Source of the DNA: Aldehydirespirator sp965117015
GTDB lineage: Bacteria; Actinomycetota; Acidimicrobiia; Acidimicrobiales; Aldehydirespiratoraceae
Reading direction: 5' to 3'
Assembly (NCBI GenBank): GCA_965117015.1
Contig: OZ220747.1
Coordinates: forward strand, 124,001 to 188,000
Length of the DNA stretch: 64,000 nt
Both the position numbers and the translations under genes were made by a program. Below are positions 51,691 to 60,663 of this stretch, piece after piece. Numbering within the stretch: the first letter of the stretch is position 1; each line of letters opens with the position of its first letter. The notes beneath the pieces are model-generated. The model saw nothing but the letters and a program-made list of their open reading frames with translations, was not told where the DNA came from and did no database searches.

Positions 51691-52430
51691 GCACCGCCGA
51701 GCTGATCGTGGTCGGCGTGGCCTCGGCCTTGGCCATGCTGGCCAAGAGCGCCACCGGACTGGGCTACCCGCTTATCGCCATACCGATCCTGGCGCCGCTG
51801 ACCGGCATCGAGACCGCGGTGGCGGTGGTGACGCTGCCCAACGCGGTGGCCAACATGCTGGTCGGCTGGCGCACCCGCCATGCCCGTATCGAGACCCGCG
51901 ACCTGTTCGTCCTGACGGCCACATCGGCGGTGGGAGTAGTGCCGGGCACGCTCGTTCTGGTCTCGACGCCCGAGCGGCCCCTGCTGATCGTGCTGGCCGC
52001 CTCGGTGCTGCTGTTCGTGGTCAGGTCGCTGTGGTTCGGCGACGTCACCGTGTCTCCGGAGCTCGGACGGCGGGCCTCACCCGGCGTCGGGCTCATCACG
52101 GGAGTCATGCAGGGGGCAGTGGGAGTGTCCGGGCCGATCATCGGATCGTGGCTGTACGCCTACCGGCTGCCCCGCGACGCCTACATCTTCGGGCTGTCGG
52201 TGCTGTTCCTGGTGGCGGGCCTGGCCCAGATCACGTCTCTGGCCTCGATCGGCGCCTACGACTCCGACCGGCTGGTCGCGGCCGCGGTGGGGCTCGGGCC
52301 GGTGCTGGCCGTCCTGCCCGCCGGGGAGTACCTGCGGGCCAGGCTGTCCGGCTCCCAGTTCGACCGGGCCGTGCTCCTTCTGCTGGCCGCCTCGGGGGTC
52401 ACGCTGGTGGTTAGGGCCTTCACCGGCTAG
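51687..52430 (+). CDS. Sulfite exporter TauE/SafE family membrane protein
   Basis: 247 aa from the GTG at 51687, overlapping the cupin stop as GTGA. Seven to eight TM helices with family features: SATGLGYPLIAIPILAPL, VTLPNAVANMLVGWRTR and LITGVMQGAVGVSGPIIGSW (the second repeat). Family members export sulfite, sulfoacetate or related organic anions. Last gene of the run; it converges with mscS. Confidence 0.85.
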   Translation: MSTAELIVVGVASALAMLAKSATGLGYPLIAIPILAPLTGIETAVAVVTLPNAVANMLVGWRTRHARIETRDLFVLTATSAVGVVPGTLVLVSTPERPLLIVLAASVLLFVVRSLWFGDVTVSPELGRRASPGVGLITGVMQGAVGVSGPIIGSWLYAYRLPRDAYIFGLSVLFLVAGLAQITSLASIGAYDSDRLVAAAVGLGPVLAVLPAGEYLRARLSGSQFDRAVLLLLAASGVTLVVRAFTG

Positions 52431-52463
52431 CGGGCGGCCCAGCTCGGCTGCTCAAGGGGATCC

Positions 52464-53459
52464 CTACGGATCGCTCTGCTGCCGCTCAGCCTCGGGGTCG
52501 GAGCGGCGGCGGCCTCCGCGACGCCAGGTGAGTGAGCGGCGGCCCCGCTCGGCCTGCATCACGTCCAAGCCGGGATAGGGGGTGCGCACCTCGGACACCT
52601 CTCCCCCGTACAGGCGGTCCGGCCTCGGCTGGCCGCTCCACACCGTCACCTGCGGGAAGGCGATGGTGATGGAGGAGGCGGCGAACGCCTGGTGTATGGC
52701 CAGCAGCAGGTCGTGACGGGCGGCCAGCTCTGAGGGAACGTCGCTGGCGTGCCAGTAGAGGACGTTGAAGCCGATGCTGGAGTCGCCGAAGCCGTCGAGG
52801 TTAACCGCGGGCTCCGGCTCCGCCAGCACCCTGGGCACCCTGTCGAGGGCCTCGTAGATGGCGTCGGTCGCCTGCTGCAGGTCGGTGTCGTAGGCCACCC
52901 CGACGGCCAGCGAACTGCGCCTGACCGTTTCCCGGGTCAGGTTGACGATGGTGGCCGCGGCCACGTTGGCGTTGGGTATGCGGATGTGGGTGCCGTCGAG
53001 GCCTCGGACCTGGGTGGTGCGCGAGTCGATGTCCTCCACCACCCCCAGATGGCCGTCGAGCTCGACGGTGTCGCCCACCGTGTAGGGCCGGCGCGTCTGC
53101 AGGATCAGCGACGACACGAAGTTGCCGACGACCCCCTGGAGGGCCAGTGCCAGCACCAGGCCACCGAGGCCGAGGGCGCCGAGCAGCGGCCCCACCCGCA
53201 CGCCGAGCACCGTCAGCGCGTACGAGAGGCCGATGATGAACACCGCGTATCCCGAGAATCGCGAGGTCAGGATGGAGGCAAAGCCGTGCCCGATGCCGCG
53301 GGACACGGTCCGGCGCAGGATCTTGGACACCGAGATGGCCAGCACGACCGTGGCGACCAGCACGATCCCGGCCTTGATCCAGTCGCCGCTCGTCAACTCG
53401 TCGTGAAGCAGCGCCTCGCTGTCGGCTTGGGCAAGCACCCCGATGAACGGCCCCATCAA
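52464..53459 (-). CDS. MscS-family mechanosensitive ion channel
   Basis: 331 aa. Three TM segments, the third with the pore helix pattern GALGLGGLVLALALQGVVGN, then the beta domain RRPYTVGDTVELDGHLGVVE and the motif TTQVRGLDGTHIRIPNANVA. A basic C-terminal tail (RRSLTWRRGGRRRS) follows. It releases solutes on hypo-osmotic shock. It converges with the TauE gene and is 68 bp downstream of the fused Liv gene's stop, in opposite reading order. Confidence 0.9.
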   Translation of the reverse strand: MMGPFIGVLAQADSEALLHDELTSGDWIKAGIVLVATVVLAISVSKILRRTVSRGIGHGFASILTSRFSGYAVFIIGLSYALTVLGVRVGPLLGALGLGGLVLALALQGVVGNFVSSLILQTRRPYTVGDTVELDGHLGVVEDIDSRTTQVRGLDGTHIRIPNANVAAATIVNLTRETVRRSSLAVGVAYDTDLQQATDAIYEALDRVPRVLAEPEPAVNLDGFGDSSIGFNVLYWHASDVPSELAARHDLLLAIHQAFAASSITIAFPQVTVWSGQPRPDRLYGGEVSEVRTPYPGLDVMQAERGRRSLTWRRGGRRRSDPEAERQQSDP

Positions 53460-53527
53460 CTGGAAAGTCTGTCACGCCGCGCCCGCCGCCGTCGTGGAGG
53501 CGGCCGGCTGTGGCCGGCGTCGGCGGG

Positions 53528-56449
53528 CTAGGGCGCGGTCGGGCCGGAGCGGCCTATGGCCTGGTCGGATGTGCCGAGGTAGCTGGCGATCACGAGCGGG
53601 TCCCGGCGGACCTGCTCGGGGGATCCCTCCGCGATCACGGCGCCCGCCTCCAGGCAGTACACCCGGTCGCTGATCCCCATGACCAGCGGCATGTCGTGCT
53701 CGATGACGATCACGGCTGCGTCCAGCTCTGCCTGCACCTGCTTGATGAGCGGTCCGAACGCCTCGGCCTCACGCTGGGCCACCCCGCCCGTCGGTTCGTC
53801 CAGCAGCAGCACACGGGCATTGACCGCCAGCAGGCTGGAGAGCTCCACGATGCGGCGGGTGCCGGTCGACAGCGTGGCCACGAAATGGTCGGCGTAGCGC
53901 TTGAGGCCCATGTAGTCGATGATCTCGTCGGCTTCGTAACGCTTGGTTCTCTCCTGACCCGGCGACGGCGGCAACCCGGTCATCGATGCCGCCAGATTCG
54001 AGCGCGACCGGGCCTCCAGCGCGACCATCAGCGACTCGCGCACGGTGAGGCCCGGATAGACGCGGGCGCCCTGGAATCCCCGGCCCAAGCCGCGGGCGTG
54101 GCGGGCCGGCGACTTCCGCGCGGTGATGTCGGTCCCGAACACGAACACCCGTCCCTCAGCCGGAACGAACCCGCTGATGGCGTTGAGGAGCGTGGACTTG
54201 CCCGCGCCGTTGGTCCCGATCAGGCCCACCAGCTCGCCGTGGTCGACATGCACCGAGACATGGTCGACCGCGGTGTTGCCGCCGAAGTGCACCGACACGT
54301 CCCGGGTCTGCAGTGCCGGGCCCGGTCCGGCCGCGGCGGCGGCCGGGCTCCCCGTCACCGGTGAGCGGGGCCTGTCCGGCTCCGGCCCGGCCTGCGGCCC
54401 ATCCTGCGCCTCAGCAAATTCCGCAGCGGCCGGCAGCTCGACACCCGAAGCGGTCTCTCGCTCCGCCATCTTGCGGTCGGCGCGCTCGAGCAGCTTGTCG
54501 CGGATGCTGTAGACGATCTGCAGCAGGCCGCCGGGGAAGTACATGAGCAGCACCAGCAGCCCGATGCTGCTGGTAAGCAGCCGGACCAGGTCATCGAGCT
54601 CCTCGGGAATGACTTGGGGGATTCCCCGGACCCACAGGGTCCCGAGGATGGGGCCGGCCACCGAGCCGAGGCCGCCGATGATGGCGGTGGCCACCACCAC
54701 GATCGACTCGCTGGCCCGGAACAGCGAGTCGGGCTGCAGCGAGGGCACCAGCGTCACGAGCAGCCCGCCGGAGTAGGCCGCGATGCCCCCGGCCACGCCG
54801 AAGGCGGCCAGCTTCATGCGGGTGGGCGACACGGTGGACGCCGCGGCCATCTCCTCGTTGTCGCGCACCGCGATCCACGACCGTCCGATGCCGGTGCGAC
54901 GCAGCCGGGCCACCACCGCGGCCATCACCGCCAGCGAGACCAGGCACAGGAAGTAGTAGTTCTTGCGCGAGGCGTCGAAGTCGATGTGTATGGGGCCGAT
55001 GTCCAGCACCGGCTTCTCAGCCGGCCGGGGGAAGCTCGTGCCCCCCGTGAAGAAGTCCTGCAGAAACAGCCACGTCGCCGAGGCCACTGCGAACGCCAAA
55101 GTGGTGACGGCCAGGAACAGGCCCCGCACCCGCAACGCGGGCAGGCCGACGATCACGGCGACCACGACCCCTACTGCGGTGGCCACCACCATGGCCAGCC
55201 CCCACGGCATCTCCAGCGACAGATCGAAGAGGTCGAAGGGCACCGGGATGTCGTTGCCCTGGGTGAGGCCCAGCACGGTCAGTCCCCCCAGCCCGACGAA
55301 GGCGAACTGGCCGAGCGACAGCTGGCCGGCCCACCCGGTCAGCACGGTCATCGACAGCACCACCATGGCGAACAGCAGGATGCTGGTCCAGGTGAACAGC
55401 GAGCTGCTGGTGGAGAGGGTCAGTCCAAGCAGGGCGAAGAAGCCGAAGAGCGCCACGAACCCCAGAGTGTTGAGGCGGCGAACCCACCACAGCGACTCCA
55501 GCCGGCTCGGGATGGCCCGCACCCGCGGCGCCAGCGACCAGGACTCCTGCTCGCCGGTGCTGCGGATCACCAGCAGCACCACCACGAGCACGGCCAGGAA
55601 AAGGTAGACGTCAACCACCGAGCGGTTGGCAGAATCAACGTTGGAACGGATGAGCGCCTCGGCCACGCCGACCGCAACCCCACCGATCAGCGTGCCGGGG
55701 AGCGAGCGCATGCGGGCCAGCAGAGACACCACCAGCACTCTCAGCAGCAGCGGTTCGGCGATGGCCGCGGTGCCGGCCTGGGCCGAGTTGATGCCCTGCA
55801 AGGGGGCAAGGAAGATGGCGGTGGCCGCCGCGAACGCGCCCGAGATGGTCCATACGATCGTCGAGGTCCGCCGGGGCGACGTGCCGTAGACCCGCGCCGT
55901 GTCCGGGTTGGTGGCCGAGGCTCTCAAGGCCAGCCCGAAGCGGGTGCGCGAGATGAACCAGGCCAGAGCGCCGATGAGCACCGGGATCACGGCCAGCACT
56001 ACCAGCTCGCGTGCTTGTAGCCGGATGTGGTCGGTGGGGGTCCAGGTCGCCTGGAACGGGGCCGGGATCGGCCCCGGCGTGACCACGTTGGGCAGGTGGA
56101 ACTTGGCGAAGACCACTATCTGGCCCACGCCGATGGTGGCGATCAGGACCACCAGGCGGGGGGAGGCGAACAGCCGCCTGATCACAATCAGCTCGATGGC
56201 CATGCCGATGGCGGCGCAGGCCGCCAGGGCGAGCACGAACGACAGCCACCAGTTCAAGCCGTACTGGGCCAGCAGCAGAACGAACAGGGCCACGCCGAAG
56301 GCTCCGACCTCGCCGTGAGCGAAGTTGAGCACGCCGGTCGAGCGGTAGATCAGCACGAACCCCGCCGCGAAGGCGGCGTAGGTGAGACCGGTCACCAACC
56401 CCAGCATCAGCGACTGCTGGCCGACGGTTATGCCGAGGAACTCGATCAT
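53528..56449 (-). CDS. Three-domain fusion LivH-LivM-LivG branched-chain amino acid-type ABC transporter
   Basis: 973 aa from the ATG at 56449, preceded by GAGGA. Residues about 1-290 are a LivH-type permease (FVLIYRSTGVLNFAHGEVGA, GQIVVFAKFHLP, ALRASATNPDTARVYGTSPR). Residues about 320-620 are a LivM-type permease (GWAGQLSLGQFAFVGLGGLT, VRGLFLAVTTLAFAVASATW, IGRSWIAVRDNEEMAAASTV, SSIGLLVLLMYFPGGLLQIV). After a linker of about 80 residues, residues 711-973 are a LivG ATPase with Walker A GTNGAGKST, signature LSTGTRR (instead of LSGGQ), Walker B VLLLDEPTGGVAQ and H-loop VIEHDMPLVMG. Separate proteins in most bacteria, so the whole membrane unit and one ATPase are one chain. It lies 19 bp after the MFS-LivF gene, its presumed partner. 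Confidence 0.92.
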   Translation of the reverse strand: MIEFLGITVGQQSLMLGLVTGLTYAAFAAGFVLIYRSTGVLNFAHGEVGAFGVALFVLLLAQYGLNWWLSFVLALAACAAIGMAIELIVIRRLFASPRLVVLIATIGVGQIVVFAKFHLPNVVTPGPIPAPFQATWTPTDHIRLQARELVVLAVIPVLIGALAWFISRTRFGLALRASATNPDTARVYGTSPRRTSTIVWTISGAFAAATAIFLAPLQGINSAQAGTAAIAEPLLLRVLVVSLLARMRSLPGTLIGGVAVGVAEALIRSNVDSANRSVVDVYLFLAVLVVVLLVIRSTGEQESWSLAPRVRAIPSRLESLWWVRRLNTLGFVALFGFFALLGLTLSTSSSLFTWTSILLFAMVVLSMTVLTGWAGQLSLGQFAFVGLGGLTVLGLTQGNDIPVPFDLFDLSLEMPWGLAMVVATAVGVVVAVIVGLPALRVRGLFLAVTTLAFAVASATWLFLQDFFTGGTSFPRPAEKPVLDIGPIHIDFDASRKNYYFLCLVSLAVMAAVVARLRRTGIGRSWIAVRDNEEMAAASTVSPTRMKLAAFGVAGGIAAYSGGLLVTLVPSLQPDSLFRASESIVVVATAIIGGLGSVAGPILGTLWVRGIPQVIPEELDDLVRLLTSSIGLLVLLMYFPGGLLQIVYSIRDKLLERADRKMAERETASGVELPAAAEFAEAQDGPQAGPEPDRPRSPVTGSPAAAAAGPGPALQTRDVSVHFGGNTAVDHVSVHVDHGELVGLIGTNGAGKSTLLNAISGFVPAEGRVFVFGTDITARKSPARHARGLGRGFQGARVYPGLTVRESLMVALEARSRSNLAASMTGLPPSPGQERTKRYEADEIIDYMGLKRYADHFVATLSTGTRRIVELSSLLAVNARVLLLDEPTGGVAQREAEAFGPLIKQVQAELDAAVIVIEHDMPLVMGISDRVYCLEAGAVIAEGSPEQVRRDPLVIASYLGTSDQAIGRSGPTAP

Positions 56450-56468
56450 CGGGTCCTCAGTCCCCGGG

Positions 56469-58688
56469 TCATCCGCCCTCGCCTCCAAGGAACACCGCTC
56501 GGGCCAGGTCGTCGCGCTCGGCCAGCTCCTGGGCCGGGCCCTCGAAGCGGATCCGGCCCTTCTCCATGAAGATGGCCCGATCCGCGAAGGCCAGGGCCAC
56601 GTTGAGCGACTGCTCGACGATGACCATCGTCTGCCCGTGCTCCCGCAGCCGCTCGACCACCCCGAGCAGCTCCTGCACCACGACGGGAGCCAGCCCCAGG
56701 CTGAGCTCGTCGATGAGCAGGACCTCAGGCTCGTGCATCAGGGCCATGGCCAGGGCCAGCATCTGCTGCTGCCCGCCCGACAGGTCGCGCGCCAGGATGC
56801 CCGTGCGTTCAGCCAGAGCCGGGAACAGGTTCAGCCCCCGCTCGGTCCGGGCGTCGATCTCGGCCTCGCTCAGAGGAGATGCCAGCACCGAGGCCCTGAG
56901 GTTGTCGGCGACCGAGAGCTCCTCGAAGACCCCCGCGCCGCCTCTGAGCTGCACCAGCCCGGCCGCGAAGCGGTCCTCAGCCTCTGCGTAGGTGATGGTG
57001 CGGCCCTGGAGGCGCACCACCCCCCGATCGGGGATCCCCAGCCCGCTCACGGCCCGCAGCAACGTGGACTTGCCCGCGCCGTTGGTGCCCAGCAGGGCCA
57101 GCACCTCGCCCCTGGCCACCTCGAACGACACGTCGAAGAGCACCTGCACGCTGCCGTAGGCGAAGTCGAGGTTGTGGACCTGCAGGGCCGGCACCGAGGC
57201 AGGATCGGCCACGGCCCGCTTCTGCTCCTCCTGCTCCTCGAGCAGTTCCTCGACCGACCGCGAGATGTCGAAGCGGATGAAGCGGCTGCCGTAGGCGATG
57301 AGGGCGCCGCCGATCAGCGCGGCCGGCGGCGCCGCAATCAGCATGGCGGTGCGCTCGTTGTAGGCGTCGGAGAGCTGGCCCACGATCAGGCCGCCGAAGA
57401 AGCCGCCCATCAGGAATATGAACACCGGCAGCAGGGCGAAGGCCTGGGCCCGGATGCGATAGGGCGACACCGACGCGATGATCGACGGCGCAGCCACGAA
57501 GGCCATCGACGTCATGGTCTGGGCCACAGCCATCAGCGCCACCAGAGCCCCGAGGATCTTCATGGGCAGGGCCACCGCGTAGGTCACCCCGGCGGCCATC
57601 ACCAGTATCCCCGCCAGGCGCATCATGGCGGCCGGGTCGCGGCGGAATCCCCGGTCGAACATCCGTCCGGCCACGGGCAGGCCGACCAGGGAGGCCACCC
57701 AGATGAGCGACTCGACCACGCCCCGCTCGAAGGGCCCCATGGCGTACTTGTCCTCGAGCAGCAGGTTGAACTGGATGGGGATGGCGATCAGGGCGAAGCC
57801 CAGCACGCCCACACCGGTGGACAGGAAGTAGAAGGTCTTGATCTTGCGCAGCCGGGCGAATGCGGTGCCGATGGACACCGGCAATTCGTCGACGTCGACC
57901 TTGTCGGTGCCGAAGACGGCCTCCTTCTCGAAGCGTCCCCGTGAGGGCTCGCGCAGCACCAGCGCCGCGACGACCGCGGCCACCACCGGCGCGATGGCAA
58001 CGGCCATGAAGGCGGCCCGCCACGGATCGTCACCCCCCACCAGGGCCGCGATGCCTCCCACCACCAGCGGACCGAGCAGCTGGCCCACCGGCCGGCCGAG
58101 GCCCTCCAGCGCGAAGATCCGGCTGCGGGCCGGGATCGGGTAGGTGTCCACCAGCAGGGAGTTGGACACCGGGATCCGGTAGGCCTGCCCGAATCCGGTT
58201 CCCGCGTTGGTGAGGAACAGCTGGAAGGGGTTGACGATGAGGCCGCTCAGGAAGGCGGTGACGGCCCAGAAGGCGCACGAGGCCGGGATGATGGCCACCC
58301 GCTTGACCCGGTCGGCGAGCGCGGCCATCGGCACGGTGCCGAGCACCAGGGTGACGCCGCCGAAGCCGAGGATGCCGAAGAGCACGGTGTCGCTGATGTT
58401 GAGCGAGTTCTGGATGTCGGGCGCCAGCACCCGCACCGCTCGGGGCAGCTCGTCGATGAAGGCGAGGAGGAACATCACCGCCAGGGTCGCCTTCCCGCCG
58501 GCCTGCAGTCCCTCCCGCAGCGTCATGGGCTCGTCGCCGACGCCCGGAAGAAGATCGTCGGGAAGGACGGTCTCGGCGTCGCGCTCGGCCTGCTCGGCGC
58601 GGCGCCTGGCCTCCTCGTCGAGGATCGCCCCCGCCAGATCGGCGACCGACGGCTCGGGGCCGGTCATCTGGGGCGGGTCGTCTGCCAT
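56469..58688 (-). CDS. MFS transporter fused to a LivF-type ABC ATPase
   Basis: 739 aa from the ATG at 58688 with GAGGGAGAG upstream. Residues 1-60 are cytosolic. Residues about 65-480 form an MFS domain of about 12 TM helices (GILGFGGVTLVLGTVPMAAL with ADRVKRVAII as the loop motif, GTGFGQAYRIPVSNSLLVDT, LVGLPVAGRMFDRGFRRDPA, FIFLMGGFFGGLIVGQLSDA). Residues 500-739 are a LivF-class ATPase: Walker A LLGTNGAGKSTLLRA, signature LSGGQQQMLALAMAL, and Walker B LLIDELSLGLAPV with Leu in place of the usual Pro, and IVEQSLNVALAFADR. There is no stop or frameshift between the halves. The ATPase most likely pairs with the LivG domain of the downstream fusion; what the MFS part does is unknown. Confidence 0.9.
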   Translation of the reverse strand: MADDPPQMTGPEPSVADLAGAILDEEARRRAEQAERDAETVLPDDLLPGVGDEPMTLREGLQAGGKATLAVMFLLAFIDELPRAVRVLAPDIQNSLNISDTVLFGILGFGGVTLVLGTVPMAALADRVKRVAIIPASCAFWAVTAFLSGLIVNPFQLFLTNAGTGFGQAYRIPVSNSLLVDTYPIPARSRIFALEGLGRPVGQLLGPLVVGGIAALVGGDDPWRAAFMAVAIAPVVAAVVAALVLREPSRGRFEKEAVFGTDKVDVDELPVSIGTAFARLRKIKTFYFLSTGVGVLGFALIAIPIQFNLLLEDKYAMGPFERGVVESLIWVASLVGLPVAGRMFDRGFRRDPAAMMRLAGILVMAAGVTYAVALPMKILGALVALMAVAQTMTSMAFVAAPSIIASVSPYRIRAQAFALLPVFIFLMGGFFGGLIVGQLSDAYNERTAMLIAAPPAALIGGALIAYGSRFIRFDISRSVEELLEEQEEQKRAVADPASVPALQVHNLDFAYGSVQVLFDVSFEVARGEVLALLGTNGAGKSTLLRAVSGLGIPDRGVVRLQGRTITYAEAEDRFAAGLVQLRGGAGVFEELSVADNLRASVLASPLSEAEIDARTERGLNLFPALAERTGILARDLSGGQQQMLALAMALMHEPEVLLIDELSLGLAPVVVQELLGVVERLREHGQTMVIVEQSLNVALAFADRAIFMEKGRIRFEGPAQELAERDDLARAVFLGGEGG

Positions 58689-58900
58689 TCTCTCCCTCGG
58701 GGCGCTCCGGCCGACCGGCCGCGGTGCGGTCGGTGCGGAGACAGTAGTCGCGGCGGCGTGGAGGAGGTCATGGCGACAGCCACGCAGGGACACCAACGGT
58801 CCACGATCACGCGAGGTATTCGACTTGTGCGCATTATCGGCGTGGGAGAGACTTGGCTCTCGGAGCCGATCCCGGTGCCGACTTGGAGGACGGATAGCCC

Positions 58901-60631
58901 ATGACCAGACACGTGCGCCTCGCGCTCGCCTTCGTTGCCTGTACCGCACTCGTGGCCGCAGCCTGCGGCGGCGAGGTGACGGAATCCACCGATGACGGCG
59001 CGGCGGCGCCCACCACGCAGGCACCCGAAGCGGCCCCGGAGACCACCGAGCCGGACACGACCCAGCCCGACGAAGAGCCCGACACAGAACCGGCCGCCAC
59101 CGAACCCGACGAAGAGCCCGACACAGAACCGGCCGCCGCCGAACCCGACGAAGAGCCCGACACAGAACCGGCCGCCGCCGAACCCGAGGAAGAGCCCGAG
59201 GGTCCGCCCCCGAACATCTACGACGACCCCCGGGACGGGATATTCGACGAGTTCCAAGCCACGTTCGACCGCGGCGACAACCCCTTCACCCAACTCGACG
59301 CCTTCTGCCACACCCACGACCCCGCTCCCGACCGGATGGCCACCGACAAGGGCATAGAGGCGGACTCGATCTCGCTGGTACACCTGCGGTCGAAGCTGGA
59401 GGACTTCGCGGCCATCGGGTTCGCAGTCCCGGTGGGCAACGTGGCCGAGATGTTCGACACGTTCACGGCCGTGGTCAACGAACAGTGCGGAGGCGTGCGG
59501 GGCCGCACGATCGAGTTGCACACCATCGAGCTCGAAGTCCTCGGCGCCACCGTGGACGAGGACCGCAACGCGGCGTGCATCCAGGCCATCGAGGACTACG
59601 AGGGCGTGATCCTGCTCAACTCCAGTGGCTTCCAGGGTTCGGCCAACCTGTGCATCGTCGAGGAGAACCAGACCGCGTTCATCTCGACCCAGGGCCAGAC
59701 CGAGGAGTTCATGAGCCGGGGCGGAGACCGTCTCATCGCGCTGTCGCCCACGCTGGAGGAGAGTCTGCGCTGGCTCGCCATCGACCTCGCGGACCGCGGC
59801 CAGCTAGACGGCAAGACCATCGGCGTCGCCGCGCCGGACACGCCCGGCCAGTACGAAGCGGTGGAGGCGGGACTGGTCGACGTACTGAGTTCCAAAGGCA
59901 TCGACGTCGCCGTGTTCGATGTGATCGGCTGCGGCGGCGGCACCGCATGCACGCAGGGCGTGGTCGAGTCCGTGCAACGGATGCGGGCTGCGGGCGTCGA
60001 CGTCTTCTTCAACGTCCTCAACGTCATCTCGTCCCCGGGCTACATCGTCGAGATGCACAACCAGGGGTTCGCGCCCGGGGACGTTCAGTTCTACGCATCG
60101 GACTTCAACTCCCAGGCGGGCGAATTGGTGGCATCCAAGACGGTGGCGTTCGGAGGCGAGTCGGCCGGCAGCCTCTACAACGGCGCGCTGATCATCGACG
60201 ACGCCGACACTGGCGCCTACCGGCTCGAGGACTACGAGCCGCGACCGTTCAACGAGATGTGCAACGACACCTACGGGGCCAACAACCCATCGGGGGCCAA
60301 CCACGAGAACGCCGACCGGATGGACGGCTCGGGCTCATCGGCCTACGGGATGGTGAGCACGGTCTGCAACATCATGCGCACGGCCCTGCGGGCCATCTAT
60401 GCGGCGGGCGACAACCCGACGCGGGCCGACATCTACGCGGCGCTGGCCAATATGGGGCCGATCGACTCCAACGAGATGCTGCCGTTCACGATACGGCCGG
60501 GCAAGACGCAGGCTCCCGACGCCATCCACACTCTGCGCTTCGAGTATCCGTGCACCCTGCCCAGTCCGTTCGGGGCGGAGAACATCTGCATCGTGCCGAT
60601 CGACGGCTACCGGGCCGCGCCGGGCCGCTAA
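58901..60631 (+). CDS. Branched-chain amino acid-type ABC substrate-binding lipoprotein
   Basis: 576 aa. Signal and lipobox LVAAAC near residue 22, then an acidic Pro/Glu/Asp/Thr tether of about 80 residues made of 13-residue repeats, then a type 1 periplasmic-binding fold of about 450 residues (FVPV-type first strand replaced by ISLVHLRSKLEDFAAIGFAV, LDGKTIGVAAPDTPGQYEAV, AYGMVSTVCNIMRTALRAIY, PTRADIYAALANMGPIDSNE). Several Cys (TACTQGVV, NEMCNDTYG, TVCNIMR, YPCTLP) suggest disulfides. Ligand unknown. It is divergent from the MFS-LivF gene (212-bp gap), so it is the likely binding partner of that system. Confidence 0.82.
   Translation: MTRHVRLALAFVACTALVAAACGGEVTESTDDGAAAPTTQAPEAAPETTEPDTTQPDEEPDTEPAATEPDEEPDTEPAAAEPDEEPDTEPAAAEPEEEPEGPPPNIYDDPRDGIFDEFQATFDRGDNPFTQLDAFCHTHDPAPDRMATDKGIEADSISLVHLRSKLEDFAAIGFAVPVGNVAEMFDTFTAVVNEQCGGVRGRTIELHTIELEVLGATVDEDRNAACIQAIEDYEGVILLNSSGFQGSANLCIVEENQTAFISTQGQTEEFMSRGGDRLIALSPTLEESLRWLAIDLADRGQLDGKTIGVAAPDTPGQYEAVEAGLVDVLSSKGIDVAVFDVIGCGGGTACTQGVVESVQRMRAAGVDVFFNVLNVISSPGYIVEMHNQGFAPGDVQFYASDFNSQAGELVASKTVAFGGESAGSLYNGALIIDDADTGAYRLEDYEPRPFNEMCNDTYGANNPSGANHENADRMDGSGSSAYGMVSTVCNIMRTALRAIYAAGDNPTRADIYAALANMGPIDSNEMLPFTIRPGKTQAPDAIHTLRFEYPCTLPSPFGAENICIVPIDGYRAAPGR
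59066..59182 (+). repeat. Three tandem 39-bp units in a lipoprotein tether
   Basis: Three near-identical 39-bp units (starts 59066, 59105, 59144) encode PDEEPDTEPAA[T/A]E, with a diverged fourth start. The array forms the acidic tether between the lipid anchor and the ligand domain; copy number is likely to vary between strains. Confidence 0.9.
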
Positions 60632-60663
60632 CCGCCAGCCGCTAACCCGCCGCCAACGGGGGC

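Noticed and set aside
58664..59521. Minus-strand frame with Gly/Phe/Val-rich repeats
   Set aside because: The repeats are the reverse-strand reading of the 39-bp array of the lipoprotein gene; the rest overlaps two well-supported genes.
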